DNA of 64,000 bases from Carex sylvatica (GCA_964058845.1 CAXKVR010000040.1:124001-188000), one strand, 5' to 3'; positions 10,975 to 24,000 are shown, numbered from the stretch's first letter. The notes: generated by a model from the letters alone, not told the origin. Made by a program: numbers and translations.

Positions 10975-11421
10975 TAGGGGTGTTCACCAGTTCGGTTCGA
11001 TTGAAATCGAATCAAATTAGGCAAACTAAAGTTATAATTTGGTTTTAAAAATAGAACTGAACCGAACCGATTTAGTATTGCAATCGAACCAAACTGAACC
11101 AAAGTTTTATTTCAGTTTGTTCCGTTCAAACCGAAATATATTAAGAAATAAACTGAAATATTAAGAAATAACCCAAAGTATTTAAAGTAATTGATTAAGA
11201 AATAAATCGGAGCGGTCTGGACCAAATTCCTAATATATAAAGTTCAGTCGATTCGGTTATTTCGGTTTTAAAAATTTTCAAACCGAACTGAACCGAACTT
11301 ATAATTTGATTTTAAAAAGCAAACTGAACATAACCATTAAACTAAAAACATCGAACCGTTTAGTCCAAACTAATTTAGTTCGGTTCAAAACCAACTAAAC
11401 CGGACCCAATGAACACCCCTA
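10975..11421. mobile_element. hAT MITE (family TAGGGGTGTTCA, copy 2), 447 bp
   Basis: The ends TAGGGGTGTTCA and TGAACACCCCTA are perfect 12 bp inverted repeats, flanked by the perfect 8 bp duplication CACTTGCT (10967-10974 and 11422-11429). This defines a non-autonomous hAT-type element. The interior is full of GAACCGAACCGA-like words and contains no open frame. Confidence 0.93.
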
Positions 11422-11429
11422 CACTTGCT

Positions 11430-12235
11430 GTCGCTTGCAATCCAGAAATCTGTGAATTCGTATCCTCTGCATTAACTCAAAGAGGAATCTTTTGAGCTAA
11501 TGCATTTGAACTGTTCGATCGGCTTTGAGAATAGTGTGAATTGGATCCGCACTAATATTAAAGTTCATTATGTTTTAAACGAAGACTGAATGAACTCCAT
11601 TTATAATCAGATGGCCGATATGTATTAACTCAAAAGATGGATGCGGACTCGAAATTTGCTACTAAAAAAACTATGTAAACCAGAAATTAAGCAAGCCGTC
11701 TAAAATTGGAATCTCTCTATATGTTTGTTCCTCTTGGCTACATCCATCAAGTTGGTCCCACGCAAATCCGCTCACTTTATCCGACATAGTCACTAACAAT
11801 AGCAGTTACATTATATCGAATTGTAAGGAAATTAAAGCAATCACGCGCGCATCACTTAATAAGTGCATGTGTAAAACCAACAAAATAAAAATAAGCAATT
11901 AAGTGTTTGTGTGAGTCGAAGCTCTTATGACAAGGTAAGTAGAATGAACACATCAAAAATTAAAGTAATTAAGCAAATGTAAACCAAATAGCCTCGGTCA
12001 AGGAGGCCACTTATTACTAATTGAGTGCGGGTTGGGTGAAGTAACAAATAAATAATACAAGATGACCCACTCTGAGGAATTATTTTCTTCTTCTTTTTCA
12101 TGTGGAGGACAAGGCTCAAATTCCTAAATTAAGGATCCTAATAACAGTACTTGCACTCTAGTTTCCGTAATGTTCTCGTACCATAACTACCATAACTACT
12201 TGATGAGATCGCAAAAACTCCAGAGTTTCTTTTTT
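11430..12235. other. Intergenic DNA, nothing recognised
   Basis: Mixed AT-rich sequence. A 64-codon minus-strand frame at 11925-12119 has low-complexity lysine and hydrophobic content and is not supported as a gene. Confidence 0.55.
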
Positions 12236-12860
12236 TAGGTATTAATATTTAAGCAAGAAAGTATGTATACCTATGCATATAAATATTTATATCAATGAGA
12301 TGAATAATTTTTACGTAAATAATGGTCTTCTCAATTAAATTTTTCAAACGTGCCCACACCATAAATATCATGACTGCCTTGGAGAACCGCAAAACCTCCA
12401 GTGCTGATATTTTTACTAAAGTATTAATATCTATGAACGGAAGTACTCATACGTATGCATAGAAATATTTATACTTGTGAGGTGAATAATTTTTACGTAA
12501 ATAATTATCTTCCAACCAAATCTTTCAAATGTCCCCGCATCATAAATATCTGTGAGGGGCCACTCAAACTAAATGGGGGAGACCATATGCATTTCTAAAA
12601 GAATTAATATTTTTATAACTATCTCCGGGACCTAAAACTTGATATTTTTTACATATGACGCTTGATAACGTTTAAAAATATTAATATCAAGTATTGCAAG
12701 TATTATGCCTATACACTGAAATATTCATATATATATATATATATATTGTACAAAGTTTAATCTTCAAACGTTCAATCATATCAAGTTACACATCAATCAA
12801 GTAATAATATATTATTTTGTAAGTATTTATACTTATGCACTAAAGTATTTATTTCTATAA
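12236..12860. repeat. Diverged tandem repeat, period about 182 bp
   Basis: The word ATAATTTTTACGTAAATAAT occurs at 12303 and again at 12485. Flanking words (GTATTAATAT, TATGCATA, AAATATTTATA, CATAAATATC) recur in the same order. Weaker echoes of the unit run on to about 12855. The unit is not coding. Confidence 0.65.
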
Positions 12861-13639
12861 GGGTAACTCTTTGTTTTAAAGAAAGATTGACATGAGGACG
12901 ATTAGGGAAAGTTAATGCGGTGATACGATTTTTTCACTACTTTATTAGATAAAGGTTGACGCGGGAGCTATTGGAGGACTAAAAAAGGGATGACCATAAC
13001 AAGTTACGCATTAAAATATTAATATCTTATTTTTTAAGTATTAATATCTTATCTTTTAAGTATTTATATCTATCTAGAAAGGTTGGCACGGAGACGAGTG
13101 CGGAACTGGGAAAGGGAGACTATATAATTAGTGAGGACAATAGTATAACCTTTCTCTAATATTATTGCGGAGACAGAGGGAGGACTGAAGTGAAGGGATT
13201 CATATAATTATTCTTTAAATAAACCTTGGATAAGCAAAATTTTGAGTTGGATACTAATATATGCAAATTGAACATTAAATATGTAAAAAAACCAGAATAT
13301 AAACCATAGGTGAGAGTTTAAGTGAATGATAAGGTAACTCTTAATTAAGTTTACGACTAACTCATGTAATTTGAATATTAAATATGTAAAAGGTGAATAA
13401 CAATGTTCATAAAAAATATCTAAACATCGAGCATAATCATCATAGCTTATCAGAACATTATCACTGAAGTTTAAAAAATAATTTTTGAGAGGTTGAGGGT
13501 TGAAAATCTGATTAAAGCCTCTTAATATACCTTAATCTCAATCTTTACTATAGAGAAAATTCATCGAAGTTCACTTAGGATCATCATTGAGGAAATTAAG
13601 TGGTGGTATCCGAAGAGAGACACTGTCAAAATTCATCAA
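12861..13639. other. AT-rich intergenic DNA, nothing recognised
   Basis: Repeated TTAATATCTTATTTTTTAAG-like words and short near-repeats of GGAGAC contexts are visible, but no gene or complete element. Confidence 0.5.
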
Positions 13640-13955
13640 ACCGTTGAAATTTTTCTATCTTACGAGTGATGCGTCTACATATAAAATTTTTAACCGAATT
13701 AATTTAGTATAAAGTCAAGTGATCAAAATTAGAAGGTTTATAAATTATTTTTAATACATTTATTTTTTGAATATCTTTTGACTATTTTATTCTATACAAA
13801 ATTAATTTTATATTTTATATTTTTTGCATGTAGACGCATCACTCATAAACTGAAAGAATTTGATTTAAATTCGTCATTTAAAGTTAATTTGATAGATTTT
13901 AGAATTAAGTTCAAAAGAAACTGGATAAAAAACACTCCGGTTCTACTCTTATATA
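13640..13955. mobile_element. Foldback MITE (family 'ATGCGTTTACAT', copy 2)
   Basis: CTTACGAGTGATGCGTCTAC on the left faces TGTAGACGCATCACTCAT on the right, with paired AT-rich arms around them. The left boundary is uncertain and the left arm may be truncated. Confidence 0.6.
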
Positions 13956-13964
13956 TTAAATAAT

Positions 13965-14544
13965 AAAATATCTATAGATACAGACAAATTAAAACGCAGA
14001 GAAAGCGAAATACAAAAATAAATTTTGAAATTTCTTGTGGGTAACGCTAACACAACAAATCACTATTATGAAAATATTCTGAATAACAGTGACTGATTTT
14101 ACTTTCTAGTAATTAAGAGGATATAAAATTTCTACACTCTGAGGACAGATAATCTCCTTCCTGCCTTTACACCTTTTGTTTTTTTAAGATAAAAACCGGT
14201 TGTCATTTTGGGGTTGCTGCAATCGTACAAAAAGTCATTGAACTTGTTTACTCCACAATAATTCAGAACTTGCTACTGTATTGATTTACCGCTTTACTTG
14301 ATTTAAACGCAAATGGCGAAATGGGGCATCCACAAATTAACAAAGAAAGTTGAAGCGAATTGGCATCTAATCTAACTGACAAATAATTGCTCTTTTCGAG
14401 ACAGATAAGTCAAAGAAAACGACCCAATCATCTTGAGAGACACGTGTTATTTCTCTAATGATTTTAGAGACACATGCTTGAGCACATTTATTTGTGGGAT
14501 AAATGATAGTGTCCCTCATTATATTTTAAACCAACGACTGTCGA
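13965..14544. other. Intergenic DNA left of the duplicated block
   Basis: AT-rich sequence with no gene recognised. The match to unit B begins near GACTGTCGACC at about 14535. Confidence 0.5.
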
Positions 14545-15330
14545 CCAAAAAAAAATCCGAGTATCTCTTTTATTTATCGGAGTGGAAAAAACTATGTCGT
14601 ATCGTGTTATTGTAATTAATGGGCTGTGATTTTGATTTTGTATTGAAATGAGATTAAATTAATTTTTTATGTATCATACTATATCGTAATTAGAATATTA
14701 AAAGTGATCACAGTACGTAAATAGTCATGTCATGTTCAAACGTACAGTGTTTAAATGTAATCTGTTATATTTAATTATTATTTTTAGAATTTAAATTAAG
14801 TTATTTAAAATTCACTATTTGATGAAGTATAATTATTATTATACGTGACTCGTATTATTACATACCGTATATCTTTCGTGTGTCATGCCGTGTCAAATTA
14901 AAAAAAAAAATAGTCACAATAGGTAACACGCAAATCACAATAAACACCCATGTCCTACTGTGTCGGAACAATCATATTTTTTCCCTCTACATCTGGTGAG
15001 AAAAAAAAATTCAAGGATTTTATACTCTTTTCTTTTTTACTTCGTTTTGATCTGAAAAATATATGCGTGTAATCTTGATTCTGGAACTATTAAAACAAAT
15101 GAATCGCACTTAAAAAACACATGGACTGACTTTCCCCTTGGTTTCGTGTGAAAGTTGCTTCGAATTAACGAGACATTTCTCTGCAATTTACTTTTTGTTT
15201 GTTTTTTTTAAAAAGCAAAAAAAGAAATTGTAGAAAGCGACTATGTTATCTCTGAGAGACGTTCATATTATTTTCAGCATGCAAGGGAATCTTGTTATTT
15301 TATTGCCTTATCAGTTCCTCATGAAAACCG

Positions 15331-16450
15331 TCCATGATTTTTATTAATACCATCAAATAAAAAAAATAACAAATATACCCTCTGGACTGAACAAATTTTA
15401 AAAATACCCTAACCGCGTAGCATTTGGACAGTCACCTTTTTTTTCTTTACTGATGTTTACCAAACCGTCCAACATTTAAACAGTCAACTACAATATTTTT
15501 TTATTTTTTATTTAGAGATCTTAATATTTTTATATGTTTAACAAGGTACAAACTAGTTTATACTAACAAATAACAAATATATAGCAAATATGAAATATAT
15601 AGTTTTAAAATTATTGTGATTTTTTTTTACAGATGTTTACCAAACAGTAACATTTTTTAGAGAGATTTTAAAATTTTCATCTAAAATGTATATTATATGA
15701 CACTTATCATAAATGAGTAGATTGTAATCATAGAGATATTATGTGTTGTTATATCGATCATATTAGATTACTTTGAAGAGGCATTCTAATTTGTCATATT
15801 ATATTGTAAATACTTGAACAGCCACCAGACACCCGTTGGACATAAAATTGACAAATACATATTCAAAGTTAGCAAAAAAAACAAAAGGAAGAGCTTCAAA
15901 ACTTGAGTTGGAAGTTTTCAATTAAGTTTCCTCATTTTTATTTTTCGAACATGTAGAATACTAATTTTTATAGCAAACATTTATTTTATACACACTAAAC
16001 ATCTCTAAAAAAAATATTATAGCAAACCGCCCCACTGTGAGGCGATCTGCTAAACATTTTTTTTAGAGATGTTTAGTGTGTATAGAATAAATGTTTGCTA
16101 TAAAAATTGCACATTAAAATGAATGTTTTGATATCTTTTTTATGTCTTTCAAGTTATATTTATTACCCAGAGATTTCGCGGCACGGGGGCATTGTCTTGA
16201 CATTTCTCATTTTTAGCACTAAACTGAATATTAAAAAAAATATATATCAAAATGAATGTTTGCTATAAAATTGAACATTTTTTATTTTTCATTTTTAGAT
16301 GAAAATATTAAAATCTCTATAAAAAAAAATTAAAAAAAACTGACCGTCCAAATGCTGCGTAATTAGGACATTTTTGAAAAAAAAAAAAAAAATCAACCCA
16401 AAGGACATATTTACTATTTTTTTTGTTGTAGGTTATTAATAAAAATCACG
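15331..16450. mobile_element. MULE-like foldback element with 9 bp target duplication
   Basis: Perfect 9 bp duplications TGAAAACCG flank it (15322-15330 and 16451-16459). The outer inverted repeats are long: TGATTTTTATTAATA and AGCATTTGGAC near the left end recur inverted near the right end, giving arms over 110 bp. A second internal inverted repeat at about 15967-16108 forms a near-perfect hairpin around GCCCCACTGTGAGGC. The long terminal repeats and 9 bp duplication indicate a non-autonomous Mutator-like element. No transposase is present. Confidence 0.85.
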
Positions 16451-16459
16451 TGAAAACCG

Positions 16460-18031
16460 CATAGACATCATCATCATACTAAGATATTGCAGAATCTAGA
16501 TATGACCAAACGAATATGCGAAATACAACAGCAAAACCAAAAGTAAGAAATGGAAACGATCTTTGTGAGGCATTTATAATGTTCATTCATACAGCGAAAG
16601 TTAATCTAACCTTAAATGAAATTAATATTATGAGGAAGAAGAATTAGTCATTTGACAATACTTTTTACATGAGAATTCGCATATTCGAAATAAATAAAAA
16701 ATAATTATTTACTCGAAAAAAAATATTATGAGAAAGATTTTGGACAGGACGTGATAGCAATGTGTTTTCAATTTTTCATCACATACCGTAGGTTGTCTAG
16801 TATGCATGCTAGATCTAGCCCCACAAACAGGAATCCGTATCTGTTGTAAACCTCAAAATATTATTTTTGCAAACTTTAATTAGCAGCAATTAAGAAACCC
16901 AAGTATTAATAGAAACGGGAAAGTTGGAAAGCTTCTTGAAAATTTGACATGTACCCCACTATCCTTACAAAAAAAACACTGGAAAAGAGTGTGTATGATG
17001 TACATTGGAATCAAATTTGAATTTCATGGACTCCGTTTCCGTTTGATACGCTTCAAGATCTATGCATTTCGTTTCAATATTTATGTGTCTGCTTTAATAT
17101 TCATGCAGATCAAGTTTTGAGACGAATCGGACGAAAACAGAACCTATCAAATTCAAATTCAGACATACTCTTTTTCCTTGAAAACACATTAAAAGTTGCT
17201 TGGAAACTGTGGGATAAACCCATTTTGCTTAACCAACCTGACAATTAGGTGTTATCAGGCCTGACCTAGTGGGCTCAGATTTTGCTATAGGGTCCAGAGT
17301 CCAGATTATTAGGGCCCGACCCGTCATCCAAAAGTAAAAATATATTAGAATTTTCTTACGAAAAGAGAAATCATTCCACCGTTGGCTCGGTTTGAAAAGG
17401 GATAATCATTTTTAGAGGTGTTTAATGTTTGGTTGAGGTTTATAAATCACAGATTAATTAGGACGGTCTAACTAAGTTTAACTTTAAAATTAAGCCTCTA
17501 AAGTTAAACCATCTCTGATGATGGTTTAATAGTTAATCTCCATTTTTTTTTCTCTTTTCTTTAGTCCATACTATTTCTTAAATAACTTAAAAGTCACAAC
17601 ATTACTTTAAACCTCAATCAAATATAAATAGCTTAGGTAAGATTGAAGTGCTTGAAGATGGTACCAGACTACCAATTGGTTTCCTTACAAAAATATAGAT
17701 CGTCTAGCATGCGTTTGACGAATTACAATTTACAAAGGCACAGTCTACTGCTGTGCGGCATGTCAACTTAGTTCTCTTACATAACATATTTCAACAAGTA
17801 CAGAAGATGAAAGATAAATAACAGTCACGACTGAGAATCCAAAACAGCGAATCTTAAGCATTCTTATTTTCCATTTTTATACTTGTAGGGATTAAGGAAC
17901 ATACCATAAGTACAATCCATTTAGGTCCAATGATAATAACAAATCCTACAATACAGTTTAAAATAAATACAAGCAACTGACCGAATGTGTAAAATTATCA
18001 CTTCTTTACCTCAATACACATACTTATATAC
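16460..18031. other. 3' flanking DNA of RDR-A, aligned to unit B
   Basis: No gene seen. The stretch aligns piecewise with 39265-44925. It contains, at 17290-17304, the site where unit B holds a hAT element, and near 17445 and 17638 the empty sites of the unit B solo LTR and LINE. Confidence 0.6.
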
Positions 18032-18036
18032 ATAAT

Positions 18037-18196
18037 TGTTGAGATTTATGTTATGTTTATGCATTTATAGAAACTATAGACATCTTTTGGTAAGAAAATA
18101 TTACAGAGATTTGATACCATATGTGAAATGTAACGCCTATATAGGCACAAAGAGAGCAATGGAAAAATCACAATTCGTTTTTGAACTATTTCTATT
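18037..18196 (+). repeat. 5' LTR of the copia element
   Basis: 160 bp, starts TGTTGAGATTTATG and ends TTTCTATT. It matches the 3' LTR except at four positions. The primer binding site follows at once. Confidence 0.93.
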
Positions 18197-18208
18197 TGGT
18201 ATCAGAGC
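18197..18208 (+). other. Primer binding site of the copia element
   Basis: TGGTATCAGAGC directly follows the 5' LTR. It is the usual complement of initiator methionine tRNA in plant copia elements. Confidence 0.92.
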
Positions 18209-18845
18209 AAAAAAATTAGGGTTAGCCAACTTTTTTCGCACTGTAGCAGAGAGAGCTGCCACCACCAGTTCCGCCGCCTCCCTGCGCCTCCGACCGCCGC
18301 CGCCGGCCCTGTTCGGGTCACCTCCACCTAGGGAGTGGGGCTGCCACCCCTGATCAGGTCTGATCTGACCTAGCTTCGCCAGATCTGGCCGTCCGCCTCC
18401 TAACCGGCCCGATCTACCACCTAGCTGCTACGGTGTAGCTCCGCCCTGCCTCTCTCTCTCTCTGGCCGAACACTGTAGCTCTGCCTCTGTCCGACCAGCC
18501 ACCTTCTATCTCTCTCTTCTTTCTTTTTAGGCTGTTTTTTCTTCTTTTCTAAGCTGATCAGCCTTAAAAACTCAGTATTTTGTGTTGATTTGGTCGGCGT
18601 GGGGGGCCTTCACCCCATGATACCCGAGACGCGGGTTAATCGGGTTTTCGATCGAGTTCGAGCTCGAATCTTGATGAGATAGATCAAGATCGAGTCAAGA
18701 AACAGAAGAAGAAAGAGGGAGATGGTTTAGATCCGTCTTGAGGAGCAAGCTCGGGTCTTTACGAGAGATACGACTGATCGGATCAAGAAAGGGAAGGAGG
18801 TCGAGGTGATCTGTGTGATCGAAGACTTGGATCCTTTGAGAGAAG

Positions 18846-21800
18846 ATGTCTAGTGGAAGTGACAAAGGAAAAGGCGTTTTAGAATGCCTGTTGGGTGTTG
18901 ATCCGGAGGTTCTAAAGGTGTTGGTTGGTCTCATCCAAGGAGCCAGTGTCCAGACCAATACCTTGGCACGTGATCCATCACAGGTGAAGTTTGATCTTTA
19001 AACTGTGGAGCTTAAGCTTGATGGACCGGCCTCATATCTGAGTTGGTCGCGTCAGATCGAGACTGCTCTGGAAGGGAGGAAGCTCAAGAAGTATCTGACA
19101 GAGGATGAGCCAGCGAGTGCTACTGCTCAAGCTGAGGAGTGGAAGACCACACATGCTCTGATCTACACCTGGTTGCTCAACTCGATGAAACAATCGATCG
19201 CCTCTTCAGTAGATGGTATTCGACTTGTGAAGGACATTTGGGCAAAACTGAAGAGAACCTATGGTGGGACTGAGAACCACATGAGGGTGTTCCAGATCCA
19301 GCAAGAGGTATTGGCTGTGGTGCAAGGTGATAGATCGATTCAGGATTACTCCTTGAATCTGGAAAAGCTGTGGGCAGAGCTTGATCATTTCTCACAAGGG
19401 ATGTGCTGTAGTGATCCGAGCTGCAAGAAGGAGGAGTTCATTACACAGATGAAGACTATACAATTTCTGGCTCAGCTGAACTCGATTTTTGATCAGAAAA
19501 GATTAGTTCTCCTAGCCCAGACGAAGATCCCTTAATTGGATGAGGCCATTGCTGCGATGATGCAGGAGGAGAGTCGCATGGCGATACATGCTGAGCCGAG
19601 TGGACCTCCAGGTGCGCGATCAGCTTTGGATGCCTCGAGCTCAGGTATGACAGGTGCCAAGGGGGAGACTCGCAGGTGTTACAACTACGGGGAAACATGT
19701 CATTTGATCATGGCTTGTCCTAGGCCACCAAGGGAGAGAGATGCAGGTGGTAGAGGGCAGTTTGCGAACCGTGGACGTGGCCGTGGGAGCCAAAGAGGTG
19801 GAAGAGGAGGAAGCTATTGTGGGGTTATCCGAGGAGGATATGATTTGGAGATAGTCAGGAGGAGGCAGAAAGGAGCAAGTGAGGAGAAAAGTGTAGTCGA
19901 TGATGCATCCACCACATCTTCATCCAGGGGTAACTTTGCTTCTGTTGCTTTACTCAGCCATAGGTACTTGTAATACACTTGCTCTTTCCTCTATATCCAC
20001 CACTAGATCACCAAATTGGATAGTCGACTCTGGTGCATCTCACCATGTGACTGGTGCTGCTATGGAGTTCTCTTCCTATACTCACCTAGCGGTTCCAGAG
20101 AGCATCCGGACAGCCGATGGTACGGCCCAGCCAGTTGTGGGTAAGGGTACAATAAAATGTACCAACACTTTGACTTTGTCTAATGTTTTGCATGCTCCTT
20201 CTTTTCCTGCGAATCTCCTATCTATAAGTGTCATTATCTCACAACTAAATTGTGTTGTTTTGTTTGATAATCCCAAAGTGATTTTTCGAGAGAAGGGGAC
20301 GGGCAAGGAACTTGGAACTGGCACACTGCATAAAGGCCTGTGGTATATGGATAAAGAGGGTATGGACTCAGCCCTCTCATCCATCGTTGAGAGAAGTGTG
20401 GAAGACCTACTGTTGCTCCATCATAGGTGATTGAGTCACTCTTCATTTCCAGTTTTGAGTAGATTGTATCAGTCTTTATTTGAAAAGGCAAATAAATAAA
20501 AAATGGTGTGTAATGCGTGTGAATTAGGCAAGCATACCAGAAGCTCTTATGCTAGCTCTGGGAGTATGAGGTCTTGTAGTTTTGTTTTGATTCATTCAGA
20601 TGTATGGGGACCTTGTCCTACAACTACTTTAAATGGATTTAGATACTTTGTGTCTTTTATTAATTGTTTTTCTCGTTTAACTTGGCTTTACTTTATGAAA
20701 AATAAGAGTGAAGTGCTTGCTTGCTTTAAAATTTTTCACAAGATGGTTCAGACTCAATACGGTGCAGTTGTGAAAGTATTGAGGTATGATAATGGGACAT
20801 AGTACACTAATAAGGCATTTGGAGAATACTTATCATCCCAAGGGATACAACATCAGACCACGTGTACGTACACACTAGAGCAGAATGGGGTAGCGGAACA
20901 GAAGAACAGGTATCTCCTTGAGGTAACTCGGAGCATGATGATTTCGATGAAAGTCCCAAAGTACCTGTGGGGGCAAGCAGTTCTGACAGCAGCCTATTGG
21001 ATCAACAGGATGTCCTCACGGGTATTGAATTGGAGGTCTCCAATTAAGATGCTAACAGGTAAAAATAGAGATATTCTTCTTCTCAAAACTTTTGGGTGTG
21101 TGTGTTTTGTACATGACAACATGCCCAATGTGGGAAAACTTGATCCAAGGGCTGTGAGGTGTATCTTTGTGGGGTACTTAGTCACTCAAAAGGGGTATGC
21201 GTGCTGGAGCCCAGTTGAGAGGCGAATATTTGTGAGTATGGATGTTACTTTTCACGAGCTCGAACCATACTACTCATCTGAAGCAACATCACCATTTGAA
21301 GAATCGCTTGATACATGAGGTATGAGGCCAGAGGGGGAGAGTAGTGGTGATGGGGAGAGTGTGGGTCGTATTGGTTGCCCACTTGTTGAGAATTCGGCTG
21401 TGGTTGAGCCAGAAAAGGAGAATTTGGCTAGAATTGAGCCGGAAGTGGAGAGGATTGAGCCCGAGGGTGATCGAACTCAGGCTCAGGGGGAGTCGAGATA
21501 TGGTGAAGTGTATGTGATGAGAAAGAAGCAGAATGAGGGAGTCGTGCCTACAGTGCCACATGTGCTAAGTCCCTTGTCCCTGCCTACTCCGACTCTTGAG
21601 ACACCTTCACCATCCACCTCAGATCCAGAATACACATGTGATATGATTCCTCTCTCTACTCCTCCCGACCCTCTATCGGTAAAGAGGACTCCTCGCGAGA
21701 ATGCAGGCATTCCTCCTGACCGATATGGTTTTCCACATGACATTGCCAGATTTGTCTCTTACTCACACATATCACCTGTACATGGAGCATTCATTGCATC

Positions 21801-23337
21801 ATTAGACATTGTCTCAATCCCTAAGTGTTGGCAGGCTGCTAAAGGAGATCCGAAGTGGAAAGCAGCCATGCTAGAAGAACTCAGTGCCATTTGCAAGAAC
21901 AAAACCTGGGAACTCGTGTCACTACCACCAGGCAAGAAGGCTGTTGGATGCAAGTGGGTCTTCACAGTAAAGCAGAATTCAGAGAGTCTGATTAAGCGCT
22001 ACAAGGCTCGGTTGGTAGTGAAGGGGTACAGTCAGACCTATGGCATTGACTATGATGAAACCTTTCCACCAGTGGCGAAAATGAGCATAGTGAGGACACT
22101 GATTTCCATGGCATTGAATAGTGGATGGCAGTTACACCAACTTGATGTGAAGAATGCTTTTCTTCATGGTGATTTGTTGGAGGAGTTGTACATGGAGGTT
22201 CCACCAGGGTTTGGCACAAACCAGACAGTGGGTAAGGTGTGCAGACTAAAGAAGTCACTCTATGGGTTGAAGCAGTCCCTTCGGGCCTGGTTTGATATGT
22301 TCAGGAAGGCGATGATAGGCATAGGCTATCAACAAATCAATGCTGAACACACAGTGTTTACTTGACAACATGGTGGTCACATTACTATGCTGGCGGTGTA
22401 TGTCGATGATATGATCATTACTGGGGATGATTGCACAGTTGAAGGCAAGATTGGAGAAGGAATTCGAGGTGAAGGATCTGGAACAGCTTAGGTACTTTCT
22501 TGGGATTGAGGTGGCTCGTGAAGCAGGGGGGATTGTTCTATCTCAAAGAAAATATGTCATAGACTTGCTCACTGAGACAGGCATGTTGGGATGCAAGCCT
22601 GCAGTGTCTCCAATTGATGTGAAGGCCAAGATGAGTGCAAAGGCAGGAGAATAGGTTGATCGTGAGAGGTACCAGAGACTGATATGCAGGTTGATCTACT
22701 TGGGTCACACTCGTCCCGATATCTCATTTGCAGTGAGCGTGGTGAGCAGCTACATGCATGACCCTAGGAAGGGTCATATGGACGCAGTGTATCACATTCT
22801 GAGATACCTGAAGAGTGCATCAGGAAAGGGCCTGTTTTTTTAGAAAGAATGGGCACATGAACATTGAGGGTTATTGTGACTCTGACTGGGCTAGTTGCCA
22901 AGATGACAGGAGGTCCACATCTGGTTACTGCATGTTTGTAGGGGAGCAACTTGGTCTCCTGGAAGAGCAAGAAGCAGCCGGTTGTTTCGAGATCAACGGC
23001 AGAAGCCGAGTACATGGCATTAGGAATTGCCGAGATGCTATGGCTGAAGATGTTACTGGAAGATCTCAAGGTAAAGCACGAAGGAAAAATGAAGTTGTGG
23101 TGCGATAACAAGTCAGCAATCTGCATTGCCAATAATCATGTGCAGCATGACAGAACCAAGTATGTGGAGATCGATAGGTTCTTCATAAAGAAAAAGCTAG
23201 AAATTGGGCTATTGGAGCTGAGTCATGTAGCTACTAGAGACCAAATAGTTGACTGCCTCACCAAAGGACTTAGCTCAATAGATCTAGTTAGGTTATGTGA
23301 CAAGATGGGTTTGATGGATATCTTTTGCCCATCTTGA
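18846..23337 (+). pseudogene. Copia gag-pol polyprotein remnant with several stops and frameshifts
   Basis: Gag begins at the ATG at 18846. In-frame stops lie at 18999, 19533 and 20428, with others at about 20497, 20800, 21316, 22363 and 22652. Frame shifts lie near 19960, 22425, 22840 and 22950. The gag zinc knuckle (19677-19717) has lost its second Cys (Tyr) and its Gly (Cys). Recognisable parts are the protease DSGAS (20025-20039), integrase with DVWG and DNGT followed by a stop where the family has Glu, reverse transcriptase with LDVKNAFLHGDL and YVDD (22399-22410), and RNase H with DSDW and STAEAEYMA. No complete protein can be made. Confidence 0.93.
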
Positions 23338-23344
23338 GGGGGAG
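23336..23344 (+). other. Polypurine tract of the copia element
   Basis: GAGGGGGAG lies immediately before the 3' LTR, right after the pol stop codon. Confidence 0.85.
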
Positions 23345-23504
23345 TGTTGAGATTTATGTTATGTTTATGCATTTATAGAAACTATAGACATCTTTTGGTA
23401 AGAAAAGATTATAGAGATTTGATACCATATGTAAAATGTAACGTCTATATAGGCACAAAGAGAGCAATGGAAAAATCACAATTCGTTTTTGAACTATTTC
23501 TATT
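23345..23504 (+). repeat. 3' LTR of the copia element
   Basis: 160 bp, differing from the 5' LTR at four positions, and followed by the target duplication ATAAT. Confidence 0.93.
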
Positions 23505-24000
23505 ATAATTATTATATTTAAACACTAACGGACCGAAACAGCTCTTAGTTCTCAAACCCACCAATCTTATATCAGAAAGATACTAAGACATATTACTTAC
23601 TAGCAGGGTTCTAAATAGCGAGCTATAGCGGCGCTATAACTTTTTCGGACCATAAACGCTACGCTATGAGATAAAAGTGCGCTAACTCAGCTACGATCGC
23701 TAAATGCGACGCGCTATTGCTACCACTATGCTACATGGGCCTTTTTTTTTTTTTTTACAATTTATATGGACTTCTGTTCTTCTATTCCTATTTTTAATTC
23801 GACATGGTCTTCTACGATAAGTATGCTAAATCAAACTATATGCTTCTGTTTTTATTTGTGCATAATTTATTCTCTCATTCTATATTGAGAAATATTCAAA
23901 TATTAATTCTTCCTTTTAATTTCTCTTCGTATAGTATTCATTTGTAAAAGTATTATCATTTTTTTTCAATTGAAAGCTGATTTTAATTATTAGTATTATT

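Larger units (their letters stand above)
18037..23504 (+). mobile_element. Full-length Ty1/copia retrotransposon (5.5 kb), inactive
   Basis: Two 160 bp LTRs (18037-18196 and 23345-23504) enclose gag, protease, integrase, reverse transcriptase and RNase H remnants in copia order. The perfect 5 bp target duplication ATAAT lies at 18032-18036 and 23505-23509. Unit B has the uninterrupted target at about 44922-44926, so the insertion followed the segmental duplication. Between the LTRs I count 4 differences in 160 positions (2.5%). The LTRs begin TG but end ATT rather than CA. Confidence 0.95.

Noticed and set aside
18036..18353. 105-codon frame at the left end of the copia element
   Set aside because: It spans the LTR, the primer binding site and the untranslated leader. 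Gag starts at 18846.
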